Below, in pieces: positions 9,001-18,200 of a stretch of DNA of 42,249 nt (positions within the stretch are counted from its first letter, which is position 1; each line of letters opens with the position of its first letter). The notes under the pieces were generated by a model. It worked only from the letters and a program-made list of their open reading frames with translations, was not told where the DNA came from and did not search any database. Source of the DNA: Paenibacillus dendritiformis (GTDB lineage: Bacteria > Bacillota > Bacilli > Paenibacillales > Paenibacillaceae); assembly GCF_015845845.1 (NCBI RefSeq), contig NZ_LDIG01000122.1:1-42249 (forward strand). Direction: 5' to 3'. The position numbers and the translations under genes were made by a program.

Positions 9001-12000
9001 GCCGGCAAAAGGATGTCATTTTTATTCATGGCATGAACTATTATGCGCAGGACATCGAAGCCGCAATGGAAAGCGTCCCCGGGGTAAATGTTTCCTTTAG
9101 CGCTGCTTGCGCCGTGCGGACATCGGATCATGATTCGGATCAGCTCGCTCTGTTTTTCAATCCGAGAGGCATTGACGTCGCTTCTGAGCAGGAAGCAGCG
9201 GACCAAGCGGTTCGTACAGCGCTTAAGGAGCTGATTGCCGCCATTCGCGGCGCCGTCGTGGAACACTGCGGGATCAATCCGAGCTATATCGTGCCGCTGC
9301 TTGAAGAGGATTTCCCCAAAACGGAAATCGGAAAAATCAAGCGTGCCCAAATGAAGGAAGCGTTCGAAGCAGGCCGTTATGCAAATGTGCTGGAAACATG
9401 GAACGTGCCGGGAGCCTGGATGCATCACCACAGCGTCAAGGGATGGTTCTACCAAAAGAAATGGCAGCGCGCGAAGCTTGGCAACAGCCAGCTCCTGCTC
9501 GATGCCAAAGCGGTAATCCTGATGGCGGACCATTCCCATTCGCTGGAAGGCTTCACAGAACGGATATGCGCGCTGGGAGCGAGGGTGATCCAAGTAACCG
9601 ACGGCTCCGCTTATATGTACTCGGGAGAGAATCATTTTACGCTGTCGTTCGACAACCCGCATCATTTTGATCGGCTCTGGAACGCATTACAGGCGCAGCA
9701 GTTGGATATTCACGCCATCGTTCATTTTCTGCATGGGGGAGCGCTCGGGCAGAACGAGCCTCCTGCTGAAACGGTGGGGCGAATGACCAAGCGGTGGCTG
9801 GCCGCGGCTCAAGGCTTGCTTCGGAACTTGCAGCAGACAGTACGTTATATGTCGGTTACTCAAGGTTCCTATATCGTCGGCGAGACCGATTTTTTCCGGG
9901 CGGAGCAAGCCATTGTACCGGGGCTGATGAAAAGCTTGGCCTTGGAAGCGCCGCAATTGAAATGCCGGCAGTTGGACTTGCAAGCGGTCGATGCTGAAGA
10001 AGCTTATGCTGTGCTTGCGCGGGAGCTGCTGTCCCCGAATGCGCAGCAAGAGGTGGCCTACCGGGACGGAGAACGATATATCCCGCTGCTTCATCCTGTA
10101 GCGAAGCCAAGTGAGGGCAGCACGCCAGATGCCTTCGTCAGGGGAGGACTATATGTCGTAACCGGCGGGCTTGGCGCGATCGGCTCAACCGTTTGCCGCT
10201 GGCTGGCGGAGCATGTGGATGCCAAGCTGCTGATTCTGGGCCAGCAGGAATTGCATGATTACGATCGCCATTCTGCACGCGTAAAGGCATGGGAAGAATT
10301 ATGCCAGCTCAGCCCGCACGTCAAATATCGAGCCGGCAGCCTAACCGACCGACATTTTGTGCTTTCGGCAATCCGCGAGGCGCAAGCGGAATTTCAAGCT
10401 CCGCTGCATGCGATATATCATCTGTCCGGCGCGCTGTCGCTGCCTCGCCAGTCAGGAAGCTCCCATTGGGACGAACTGAGCGAACATACGGTAGCGAACG
10501 AACGCTTCGAATCCTATGAATATGTATTCGCAAGCAAAGTGTTCGGAACGATGGTGCTGGATGAGGTTCGGGATACGATTGAACCGGACGCCCAGATCGT
10601 CGTATTTTCATCCGTTAACGGTCATTTCGGCGGCGGTTCGTTAAGCGCGTACGCAGCAGCCCACAGCTTCCTCGAGGCTTACTGTCTGCAAGCATGGAGG
10701 CGCAATCCTCGCACGTACTGCTTGGCTTGGAGCATGTGGGACGAACTGGGCCTGAGCGCCCGCATTCCGCAGGTAATCCGGCAGCTGTCACGAGGGAACG
10801 GCTTTGAAGCCTTATCTGCCGAAGAGGGCCTATTATCGCTTCAGCATGCGCTGCAGCAGGGACTCCATCACTGCATGATCGGCATCCGTCCAACCGTACG
10901 GAACAGCGTTCAATTTGCCGATTCCGGCCAATCCATGCTGGATTGCTGGATCGCAGCTCCCGATCGGAACGGGCATTCAGTTGGGCACATACGTGAAGCG
11001 ATCGAACGCTTTTTCAAAGACCTTGGCAGATTCTCGCTCGCAAACCGGGTCAGGTTGTTCCTGATTGATTCGATTCCTCGGGATCAAGAGCACCAGGTTC
11101 TCGTCCAAGATTTGAAAGGAAACAGTAATGCACGCCTAATCGCCCAAGAGACGGCATCCCGGAAGATCACGGAAACGGAGCGAATACTCCTTGACTTGTG
11201 GCAGAGTGAATTGAACCGGAGCGATTTAACGATTCATGATAATTTCTTCGAGTTCGGAGGCAACTCCATCCGCATGACCAAGCTCATGTTCGCGATTCGG
11301 GAGCGTTTGAAGCTGGAACTGCCTTTCCATGCCCTGCTGGAGGCACCGACGGTCACAGGATTGGCCGCCAAGATCAAGCTGATGGAGGAAGCGGATGAGA
11401 TAGCCGCCAAGCAAGTGAATTGGAACAATGAGCTGCGATTGCCGGAAGAACTCCGGCAGCGCATTAGGCAAGCCCAATCCCCGGACGGGCAGACCCGTTT
11501 CCGGCATATATTCTTGACAGGCGCTACCGGATTTTTGGGCGCGTACCTGCTGGGGACGCTTCTTCGCGAATCAACGGCCTGCATTTATTGCCTGGTACGC
11601 GCACAGTCGCAGCAGGAAGCAGCAACCCGGCTCGTCGACAGTTTACGGCAGTATGGAATGGAAGATCTGATGGATGAACAGCGCGTCATTCCGGTCGCAG
11701 GCGATTTGACGCTGCCGTCTTTCGGACTCAAGGATGAAGTGTACGACGAATTATCCGGGAACATCGACGTTGTCTATCATAACGGAGCGCTCGTCAATTT
11801 TTCATACCCGTACGAGATGCTCAAGGGGCCCAATGTCACGGGCACGCTTGAGATTGTGCGCTTCGCGACGGCGCATCATCTGAAGCCGGTTCATTATATT
11901 TCAACGCTTTCCGTGTTCCTGGACTATACGGGAGAGGTCGTTCATGAGAAGACCGTCCTGCGGCCGGACACACTGCCGCAAATCGGCTATAACCAGAGCA

Positions 12001-12626
12001 AATGGGTCGCCGATCATCTCATGCAGTCGGCGCAACGCGAGGGTCTGCCGGGAGGCATATACCGGATTGGCACCGCTGCGGGAGATTCCGCGACGGGGGC
12101 GTGCCAGGAGCTCGATTTTGTATGGCTGCTCATTCGGCTCTGCATCGAGCTCGGAGCAAGACCGGACATCGATGAGCCGCTCAACTTCATTCCCGTCGAT
12201 CAGATGGCGCGGTATATCTTGGCACTCTCGCTTCATGACGACCCATATTCGCAACAGGTGTACCATTTGCATCCGAAGCAGCCGATGCTGCTGTCGGAGC
12301 TGTTCGACTGGTTGAACCGGTATGGCTACGAAGCAGCGGCAATCCCTTATGAGGAGTGGTATCAGAGAATGGAAAGTTATGTGCTGGATGCAGGCGGAGC
12401 GCTGCGCGGATTATATTCCATCTTCCCTGAAACGTTGGACGAACAGAGATCCCTTCTCCAATTCTGCATTTATCGCTCGGAATACACATTGGACAGATTA
12501 GCCCAACTGAATCATCCCGTGACGCCGTTAGCGGAAGAGATGTTCCGGGCTACGATCGACTATTTATGTGAAGTACAATTTTTGCCAACCGTTCGGGAAA
12601 GGATTGTGAGAAATCATGAGCAGTGA
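6051..12626 (+). CDS. NRPS-like protein 1: pseudoA - FAAL-like A - KR - T - thioester reductase
   Basis: The 2191-residue protein has five parts. Residues 1 to about 500 are a degenerate adenylation domain: an NFYG motif near 295 and a 'GVPGRMFI' block are recognisable, but the phosphate-binding TSGSTG loop is absent and the A10 Lys is replaced (QGETD for NGKVD). Next is an intact acyl-adenylating domain (about 560-1110) with TSGSTGTPKG near 733-742, NWMPLSHVGG, APNFAY, GMTE and a final GKIKR. It resembles fatty-acyl-AMP ligases and lacks the FDxS/Asp235 of amino-acid A domains. A split ketoreductase follows: a structural half, then TGGLGAIG (about 1371-1378), Lys1496 and Tyr1534. The thiolation domain has FGGNS with Ser1739. 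The C-terminal reductase has TGATGFLG (1823-1830) and Tyr1980/Lys1984, and would reduce a carrier-bound thioester to an aldehyde or alcohol. The start has a GGGGG Shine-Dalgarno. The substrate is unknown; a keto acid is an inference from the KR. Confidence 0.85.
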   Translation: MNRTSNHSLTISHGFLDMQQAFVVHGSRMITYQEAWNRIRTLGKTLREHGCMDGDIVVVQERDPVHYMLACLAVMSINCTVLALHPQDSFIRHRYILQRKQIRHLLTDNSLFFISDSGERFPVLHHLQAAPSVGEGIRADITVAVDSILFSQSIENSYPVEKRVDGAFFSEWMHFLDNRLQVSLKRVLLLDTDYTGICTFLWLPVFASGGTLVLYDGHEPLNREPVTLRSCLHTWQIETLLSPLSLMFQYHSILFSALSNDDAPPLRTVVTYGETARDTTAFKGGLTAHEIRWHNFYGFPYLPLITTISPIESEQGRLMHEGKSLPNARVYCLNDMLQPQPIGVPGRMFISQAASDDRAQDDREERYPDLLSPEKTMRGTRIQSKVLPNGRIAVARESEAGFYREGTYYSLLELERELLEHEHIADAVVARDGEGCIIYWVPNQEDAGTDELSRYIEERLPLWSMHVSLEYIEVRRIPRNVQGETDYIRLEEMMLLSQAELQRMTAALRALPIEDCAIVRSYEEGSQADIAVRTIQAAGRLPAYEAAQAGEPKKAITKGMPLASTGDHPNSLHEVLCRAAASANSLLYIDRQGKEHRQSYAELLAEAKRVAKGLQDMGCPAGEPILLQFDDNRQMLETFWACVLGGYVPVPVAVCPVYKSKNSHTDRLIQIWDFLGKPVIATCSQLYEEVGRLRQIYASDSMRVLSSEDIKRDAAALQIVPGQSGDIALMMFTSGSTGTPKGVQLTHHNLLARSLAVKQHLGLTAEEVSLNWMPLSHVGGLVMFHLLDTLLASSQIHIQTDAVLAEPLRWLDWIEQYRVSVTWAPNFAYSLLNEQLLSVRAPRWDLRHVKYFINGGEPIVRLKAAKFMELLEPCGLAQGAMIPAFGMTELSSGITFSRHFSDYPDSYSFVSVGEPVPGVEVRIADEANHVLLEDEIGEVQIKGATVTPGYFAVDNQRALGFTSDGWFQTGDLGFISDGQLTITGRQKDVIFIHGMNYYAQDIEAAMESVPGVNVSFSAACAVRTSDHDSDQLALFFNPRGIDVASEQEAADQAVRTALKELIAAIRGAVVEHCGINPSYIVPLLEEDFPKTEIGKIKRAQMKEAFEAGRYANVLETWNVPGAWMHHHSVKGWFYQKKWQRAKLGNSQLLLDAKAVILMADHSHSLEGFTERICALGARVIQVTDGSAYMYSGENHFTLSFDNPHHFDRLWNALQAQQLDIHAIVHFLHGGALGQNEPPAETVGRMTKRWLAAAQGLLRNLQQTVRYMSVTQGSYIVGETDFFRAEQAIVPGLMKSLALEAPQLKCRQLDLQAVDAEEAYAVLARELLSPNAQQEVAYRDGERYIPLLHPVAKPSEGSTPDAFVRGGLYVVTGGLGAIGSTVCRWLAEHVDAKLLILGQQELHDYDRHSARVKAWEELCQLSPHVKYRAGSLTDRHFVLSAIREAQAEFQAPLHAIYHLSGALSLPRQSGSSHWDELSEHTVANERFESYEYVFASKVFGTMVLDEVRDTIEPDAQIVVFSSVNGHFGGGSLSAYAAAHSFLEAYCLQAWRRNPRTYCLAWSMWDELGLSARIPQVIRQLSRGNGFEALSAEEGLLSLQHALQQGLHHCMIGIRPTVRNSVQFADSGQSMLDCWIAAPDRNGHSVGHIREAIERFFKDLGRFSLANRVRLFLIDSIPRDQEHQVLVQDLKGNSNARLIAQETASRKITETERILLDLWQSELNRSDLTIHDNFFEFGGNSIRMTKLMFAIRERLKLELPFHALLEAPTVTGLAAKIKLMEEADEIAAKQVNWNNELRLPEELRQRIRQAQSPDGQTRFRHIFLTGATGFLGAYLLGTLLRESTACIYCLVRAQSQQEAATRLVDSLRQYGMEDLMDEQRVIPVAGDLTLPSFGLKDEVYDELSGNIDVVYHNGALVNFSYPYEMLKGPNVTGTLEIVRFATAHHLKPVHYISTLSVFLDYTGEVVHEKTVLRPDTLPQIGYNQSKWVADHLMQSAQREGLPGGIYRIGTAAGDSATGACQELDFVWLLIRLCIELGARPDIDEPLNFIPVDQMARYILALSLHDDPYSQQVYHLHPKQPMLLSELFDWLNRYGYEAAAIPYEEWYQRMESYVLDAGGALRGLYSIFPETLDEQRSLLQFCIYRSEYTLDRLAQLNHPVTPLAEEMFRATIDYLCEVQFLPTVRERIVRNHEQ

Positions 12627-15237
12627 ACTGCGTCTCTTCGACCGTGCAGCCTATGAAGCCAGAGCATTCTGGAAGCAGCACCTCCATGAATTGCCGAAGC
12701 AGCACGGATTTCCGGCAGACAGGTCTCGGAGGGAGCATGATCACAGCCGGTCGTCATATGCCGCCGGAATAGAGGAAGAGCTGCTGGCTTCCCTGAACAG
12801 CAAGACCAATCAGTCGGACTTGTTAATATACTGCTTCGTCTTGACTGCTTTGCATTTTTGTCTCAGGGCCTATTCGGAGACGAATAAGACCGTTATTTAC
12901 AGCCCGGCCATTTCCGTTCCCGGCACACTCATGCCAACATGCTGCGAATGGATTGGAGAGGCTTCCGTGAAGGAGATACTGCTGTCCATGCGGGAGCAGG
13001 CGGGCCGCATGTACGAATTCCAGGATGAGTTCGAAGCGCAAGCGGAATCAGGAACGCCTGATGCCGGACAGCCGCCCGGGGTCGCGCTTCGCATGGACAC
13101 TCTGCATCAACCGCTAGCCGGGAAGCAGAATCATGTGGTCGTTACGCTAGCGCATGAAGGCGCGACGCTGTCCTTTCAGTGGGACTATCCCGCTTCCGGC
13201 TATACGGAGCAAGCGATAGCCCGCTATCATCTACAGCTTCAATTCGTGCTGCGCCAAATGCTGCAGGATGTCCATGCTCCCGTACGATCGATGCAGCTTA
13301 TTCATCCGGATGAGCTTGCCGCCATCCTGCGCATGAGCTGCGGGGAACCGGCTCACATACCGAAGCCGTCGTTAATCGAATTATTCGAGCAGCAGGCTGC
13401 CGCACATCCCGGCAAATGGGCCATTATCTCCCGGGAGGAACGGATCAGCTATGGACAATTGCTCGACAAAGTGAATCAGATGACCCGGTTGCTGCTTCAT
13501 CGGGGAGTACAGCCGGGTCAGCGGGTCGTCATTATGGCTAGCCGGAACATTCCGACGATGATAAGCATTCTGGCTGCCTATAAAGCACGCGCGACCTATG
13601 TCCCGGTCGAGCCCCGTTATCCGCCGGAACGGCAGAACTACATGATCCAAGACAGCTGCGCTTCGCATATTATCGTTACGGATCCGGAACAGGCGGCAGA
13701 ATTAAGTTGCGGCGGCGCCTCCATCATCCGCTGTCGCGAAGAGGAATGGATGATGTTCGATTCCGGCTCCTTCCGGACGGAAAGAGCGGCGTCCGCGCCC
13801 GTATACATGATTTACACGTCGGGAACGACGGGCACACCGAAGGGAGTCGCCATAACCGATGAAGATCTGAGCAACCTGTGTCACTGGTACCGGCACGCCT
13901 TCGACATCGATCATACGTCGAACATACAGTTGATCAACCCGTTAGGATTCGATGCTTCCGTGAAGAACATCTTTGTGCCCCTCATGTGCGGCGCTTCTAT
14001 CATATTAGGCCCGGATAACTTATTCGACACGGACAGTATATTGGAGCAAATTGCTGAGGAAAGCATCACGCACGTGAACTGCGTTCCCCAGCTCTTTTAT
14101 GCGGTGCTGCAAACCGATGAAGCGAAGGGCTACCGGCGCTTGCAGGGGGTACGGCACGTCGTTCTCGGCGGAGAGCGGATTCATGCGGCGCCGCTTCAGC
14201 CTTGGCTTCAATCCGGAGCATGCTTCAGCAGCATTACGAATGTCTATGGGCCGACAGAGTGCACGATCATTTCCACCGCCTATACAATCAGGCCGGAAGA
14301 CATCGCGGAGCGCAACGACATCCCGATCGGCAGGCCGATTTTCAATAAGTACGTTTATGTGCTGGATTCAAGCATGAAGGTATGCCCGGCCGGAGTCCCG
14401 GGGGAATTGTATTTATCGGGGTTAGGAACAGCCGACGGCTATTTCCGCAAGGAAGCGGAGTCATCGCGAAGCTTTATAGACCATCCATTCGGACAGGGGA
14501 GAAAGCTGTATCGCACAGGGGATATCGCGAAATGGACGCATGACGGACAGTTAATGTACTTGGGACGCAAGGATGAACAGGTGAAGATTCAAGGCTTCCG
14601 GGTCGAATTGAGCGAGATCGAGGCGGTCCTGAACACGCATCCGGCCATCCAGTTGGCCATTGCGCACATCTATACGGATAAGCATCAGCACAGCCGTCTC
14701 GCCTGCTACTACCAGGCTGCAGATAACATGGAGGTTTCGGGCTCCGAATTGCGGGCGTTGGCGCAGCGCTTGCTGCCGGAATATATGGTTCCTGCAGTTT
14801 ACATCCATTGTGAAGCTTTCCCGTTGAATGTGAACGGCAAGGTGGATCGCGCACAGCTGCCTCCGCCGGAGCCGGCCCGATTTGCAGAAGAGTCAATATC
14901 CTTATCGGAAAAGCCGCAGACCTCCGTTCAGGAGACGATCGCGAGCATATGGAGGAACCTTCTGGAAATCAAGGACATCGGCATACGGGAAAACTTTTTT
15001 GACCGGGGCGGATACTCGCTCCTCCTATACAAAGTCAGTCAGGCTCTGGAAAGGGAGCTGAACATCGCGATCCCGGTTGTCGATCTGTTATCTTATCCAA
15101 CGATTCAATCGCTCTCGCAATATATCCAAGACAAGCAGACACCGCAGACCGTGACGGAAGAAATCCATACGGACGCCGAACGCGCAAGCAAGCGGGAGAG
15201 GATGCTCCAGCAGCGAAAACAGAGAAGGAAGGAATAA
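12616..15237 (+). CDS. NRPS protein 2: half condensation domain - adenylation - thiolation
   Basis: The 873-residue protein starts at an ATG 11 nt inside the preceding gene, suggesting translational coupling. Residues 1 to about 235 match only the C-terminal half of a condensation domain; the catalytic HHxxxDG half is missing, so it cannot form bonds by the normal mechanism. Residues 245 to about 745 are a standard amino-acid adenylation domain with YTSGTTGTPKG near 400-410, FDAS with the alpha-amino-binding Asp446, NVYGPTE, YRTGD and NGKVDR. Reading the pocket by eye gives roughly D-A-K-N-V-L-V-I-K, which I cannot assign to an amino acid. The carrier motif is DRGGYS with Ser801. The C-terminus ends in a charged Arg/Lys/Glu-rich tail that may dock to the next protein. 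Half-C domains are seen on some loading modules, so this may be the true starter. Confidence 0.88.
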   Translation: MSSELRLFDRAAYEARAFWKQHLHELPKQHGFPADRSRREHDHSRSSYAAGIEEELLASLNSKTNQSDLLIYCFVLTALHFCLRAYSETNKTVIYSPAISVPGTLMPTCCEWIGEASVKEILLSMREQAGRMYEFQDEFEAQAESGTPDAGQPPGVALRMDTLHQPLAGKQNHVVVTLAHEGATLSFQWDYPASGYTEQAIARYHLQLQFVLRQMLQDVHAPVRSMQLIHPDELAAILRMSCGEPAHIPKPSLIELFEQQAAAHPGKWAIISREERISYGQLLDKVNQMTRLLLHRGVQPGQRVVIMASRNIPTMISILAAYKARATYVPVEPRYPPERQNYMIQDSCASHIIVTDPEQAAELSCGGASIIRCREEEWMMFDSGSFRTERAASAPVYMIYTSGTTGTPKGVAITDEDLSNLCHWYRHAFDIDHTSNIQLINPLGFDASVKNIFVPLMCGASIILGPDNLFDTDSILEQIAEESITHVNCVPQLFYAVLQTDEAKGYRRLQGVRHVVLGGERIHAAPLQPWLQSGACFSSITNVYGPTECTIISTAYTIRPEDIAERNDIPIGRPIFNKYVYVLDSSMKVCPAGVPGELYLSGLGTADGYFRKEAESSRSFIDHPFGQGRKLYRTGDIAKWTHDGQLMYLGRKDEQVKIQGFRVELSEIEAVLNTHPAIQLAIAHIYTDKHQHSRLACYYQAADNMEVSGSELRALAQRLLPEYMVPAVYIHCEAFPLNVNGKVDRAQLPPPEPARFAEESISLSEKPQTSVQETIASIWRNLLEIKDIGIRENFFDRGGYSLLLYKVSQALERELNIAIPVVDLLSYPTIQSLSQYIQDKQTPQTVTEEIHTDAERASKRERMLQQRKQRRKE

Positions 15238-18200
15238 TGACTATGGGCCAATCGTCCTCACTACGTGAATTCGACATTGCCATTATTGGCATGGCAGGCA
15301 GATTTCCCCGGGCGGATAACGCGGATAAGCTGTGGGATGCGCTCAAAGGCGGGAAAGATTGCATTACGAGAGGCGCCCAGATCGTGCAAAGCGATACCTA
15401 TGTCAACGCTTTCGGCGTCATCAAGGACATCGATCGGTTCGATGCGGACTTCTTCGGCATTCCTGCCACAGAAGCGATCAACATGGCCCCGCAGCAGCGA
15501 ATTTTAATGGAGACCTTTCATGAGGCGATGGAGAATTCCGGCTATGTGCCCGAGACGTATGACGGGTTAATCGGCTTGTTCTGCGGCACGGACGACTTCA
15601 CCTATCTTTGGCAGCATTACGACAGAATCAAGTCGGCGCCCGAAGAATACGCAAAGTTAAAGATGTTCAATGAAGGCTCGTTAACCGGGAGGCTGTCCTA
15701 TAAATTCAATCTGCGCGGCCCAAGTGTCGTGTCGCGGACAGCCTGCTCCACTTCATTGACCACAGTGCATCTTGCCTGTCAAAGTCTGCTCCATTACGAG
15801 TCGGACATCGCCGTGGCCGGCGGCGTCTCCATTACGCAATTTCAGGACGGATACTATCCACTGGAAGGCGCGCTGTCCGATGACGGCTTCACGAGAGCTT
15901 ATGACGAGAACAGTTCTGGCTTTGTAAAAGGCAACGGGGCAGGACTCGTCGTGCTGAAACGGCTGGAAGAAGCGGTTCAAGACCGCGATCACATCTACGC
16001 CGTAATTAAAGGTTCGGCGATCAATAATGACGGCAGCCGGAAGGCAGGCTTCACGGCGCCCAGCGTGCAGGCTCAAGTCAGCCTTATACGGCGGGCAATC
16101 GAGATGGCCGGCGTTCATCCGGAGGATATTCAATATATTGAAGGGCATGGCACCGCCACTACGCTTGGCGACGCCGTTGAGTTGAAGGCCTTGAAGCAGG
16201 TGTTCCAAGGCAATGCGGCAGGGCAGCCCTATTGCGCGATTGGCTCGATAAAGTCCAATGTAGGCCACCTGAATATCGCGGCGGGAATCGCCGGATTGAT
16301 CAAAACAACGCTCATGATCAAGCACGGCATGCTCGTGCCGTCACTCTATTGCAGCACGCCGAATGCCGAATTGAAAGACTCGCCTTTCTATGTCAATGGC
16401 AAGCTGCAAAAATGGGAGAGCGGCAAGCCGAGATTGGCTGGCGTCAGTTCCTTCGGAATCGGCGGGGCGAACGCCCATATCATCTTGGAAGAGGAGCCGG
16501 CCGGCCGAAGAGAAGCGAGCGGGGAAAAGCCCCAGATTCTCATCATAAGCGCCCGCACGGAGCAGGCGCTGCTTCACATGTCAGAACGTCTTGCGGAGCA
16601 TATGGATAGACAGCCGGATCTTCAACTGCAGGATGCGGCCTACACACTGCAGATCGGACGCAAGCAGCTTGCATACCGGCGCTTTCTCGTCGGCGGATCG
16701 TGGAAGGAGATGCAGGCCGTCGGGGATAAGACCATCCGGAACCAAACCCATACGGTTACCGAACAGAATGCGCCGGATGTCATATTTATGTTTCCAGGCG
16801 GTGGAAGCCAGTACATACAGGCCGGCCAAGAGCTGTATCAGCACTGTTTCGTCTTCAGGGAAGAGTTGAACCTCTGCGCCGCACTGCTGGAACCGATGCT
16901 AGATGCCAATCTCATGGATCGGCTGTACGGAGGGAGCCGCGATGAGGAACCGATGCGGTTGGATATGGAAATGGCCGCTATTTTCAGCATCAGCTATGCG
17001 ATGGCCCGGACATGGATCGCGCACGGCGTAACTCCCTCCGCTCTTATCGGGCACAGTCTGGGGGAATACGCGGCGGCTTGTATCTCCGGCATATTCAGTC
17101 TGAAGGATGCGCTGTTCCTCGTCGTGCAGCGGGCCCGCTTATTCGAGCGGCTGGACGAAGGAGCCATGCTCAGCGTCTCGCTGTCAGAGGAAAAGCTTCG
17201 TCCACTGCTTGCGCCTGGCGTATCGATTGCGGCTATCAACGCGCCGGAGCGCCTATTGGTGACCGGTTCCGTTCCCTGTATCGAGGAGTTCGCCGAGCGG
17301 CTGCAGGCCAGAGACATCGCGTATTCCCCCCTTGCAGCCAAGCGGGCCGGTCATTCCGAAGCCGTCGCTTCCATCATTGAACCTTTTCGGCGGGCGCTTG
17401 AGCAGGTTCATTTCGGCAGGATGGAGATTCCAATCATATCGACGCTCTATGGGCGGCGCATCACGGATAAGAGCATGCAACGAGCCGACTATTGGCTCCG
17501 GCAAATGAGAGAATGCGTTCGGTTCGGCGACGGGGTTCGCGAAGCGGCGGCACAGGAGCACGTCCTACTGCTGGAAGTCGGTCCCGGGAACCAACTGGCG
17601 CTGCTGGCGAACCGGCAGCTAAAACGGCGGCGCAGTGCATTCGCCCTCTCGTCGCTAGTCGAAAACCGTTCGTCCTATAGCCATTTTCTGCATGCGCTCG
17701 GTCAGCTGTGGCTTCGAGGCGCAGAAATCAAGTGGGAGGAATTGCACCGGGATTCAGAGCCTTATCGCGTTCCGCTGCCCACGTATCCGTTCGAGCGGCA
17801 AAGATATTGGAAGGAAGCAAAGCCGATGCCGAGCTCTTCCTTACACGGCGCTTCCGCGTATGAAGCAGTTCAAGCAGGAGCGCAGGCAAGCACCGAGCTA
17901 TGGAAGCAGGCGTTGCCGCCGGAGGAAGCGCCGGCTCCGGATGCGGAGCTTACATGGCTCGTGATCATGCCGAAGGATGTCTCAGGCATGCCGCTCGCCA
18001 AGTCACTTGCAGGCCGGCTGGCAGAAGACGGTCAATTCGTCATTGAAGTTCGCGCTCATTCGCATTTCAGGCGAATAAGCTCAAGACAATACGAAGTCGA
18101 TTTCACGGATGAGAAGGGATATCTTCCGCTATTGGAGGAACTGCATCAAGCCAATAACATGCCTGCCCGGATCGTCTATTTGGGCGCATATTTCCCGGAA

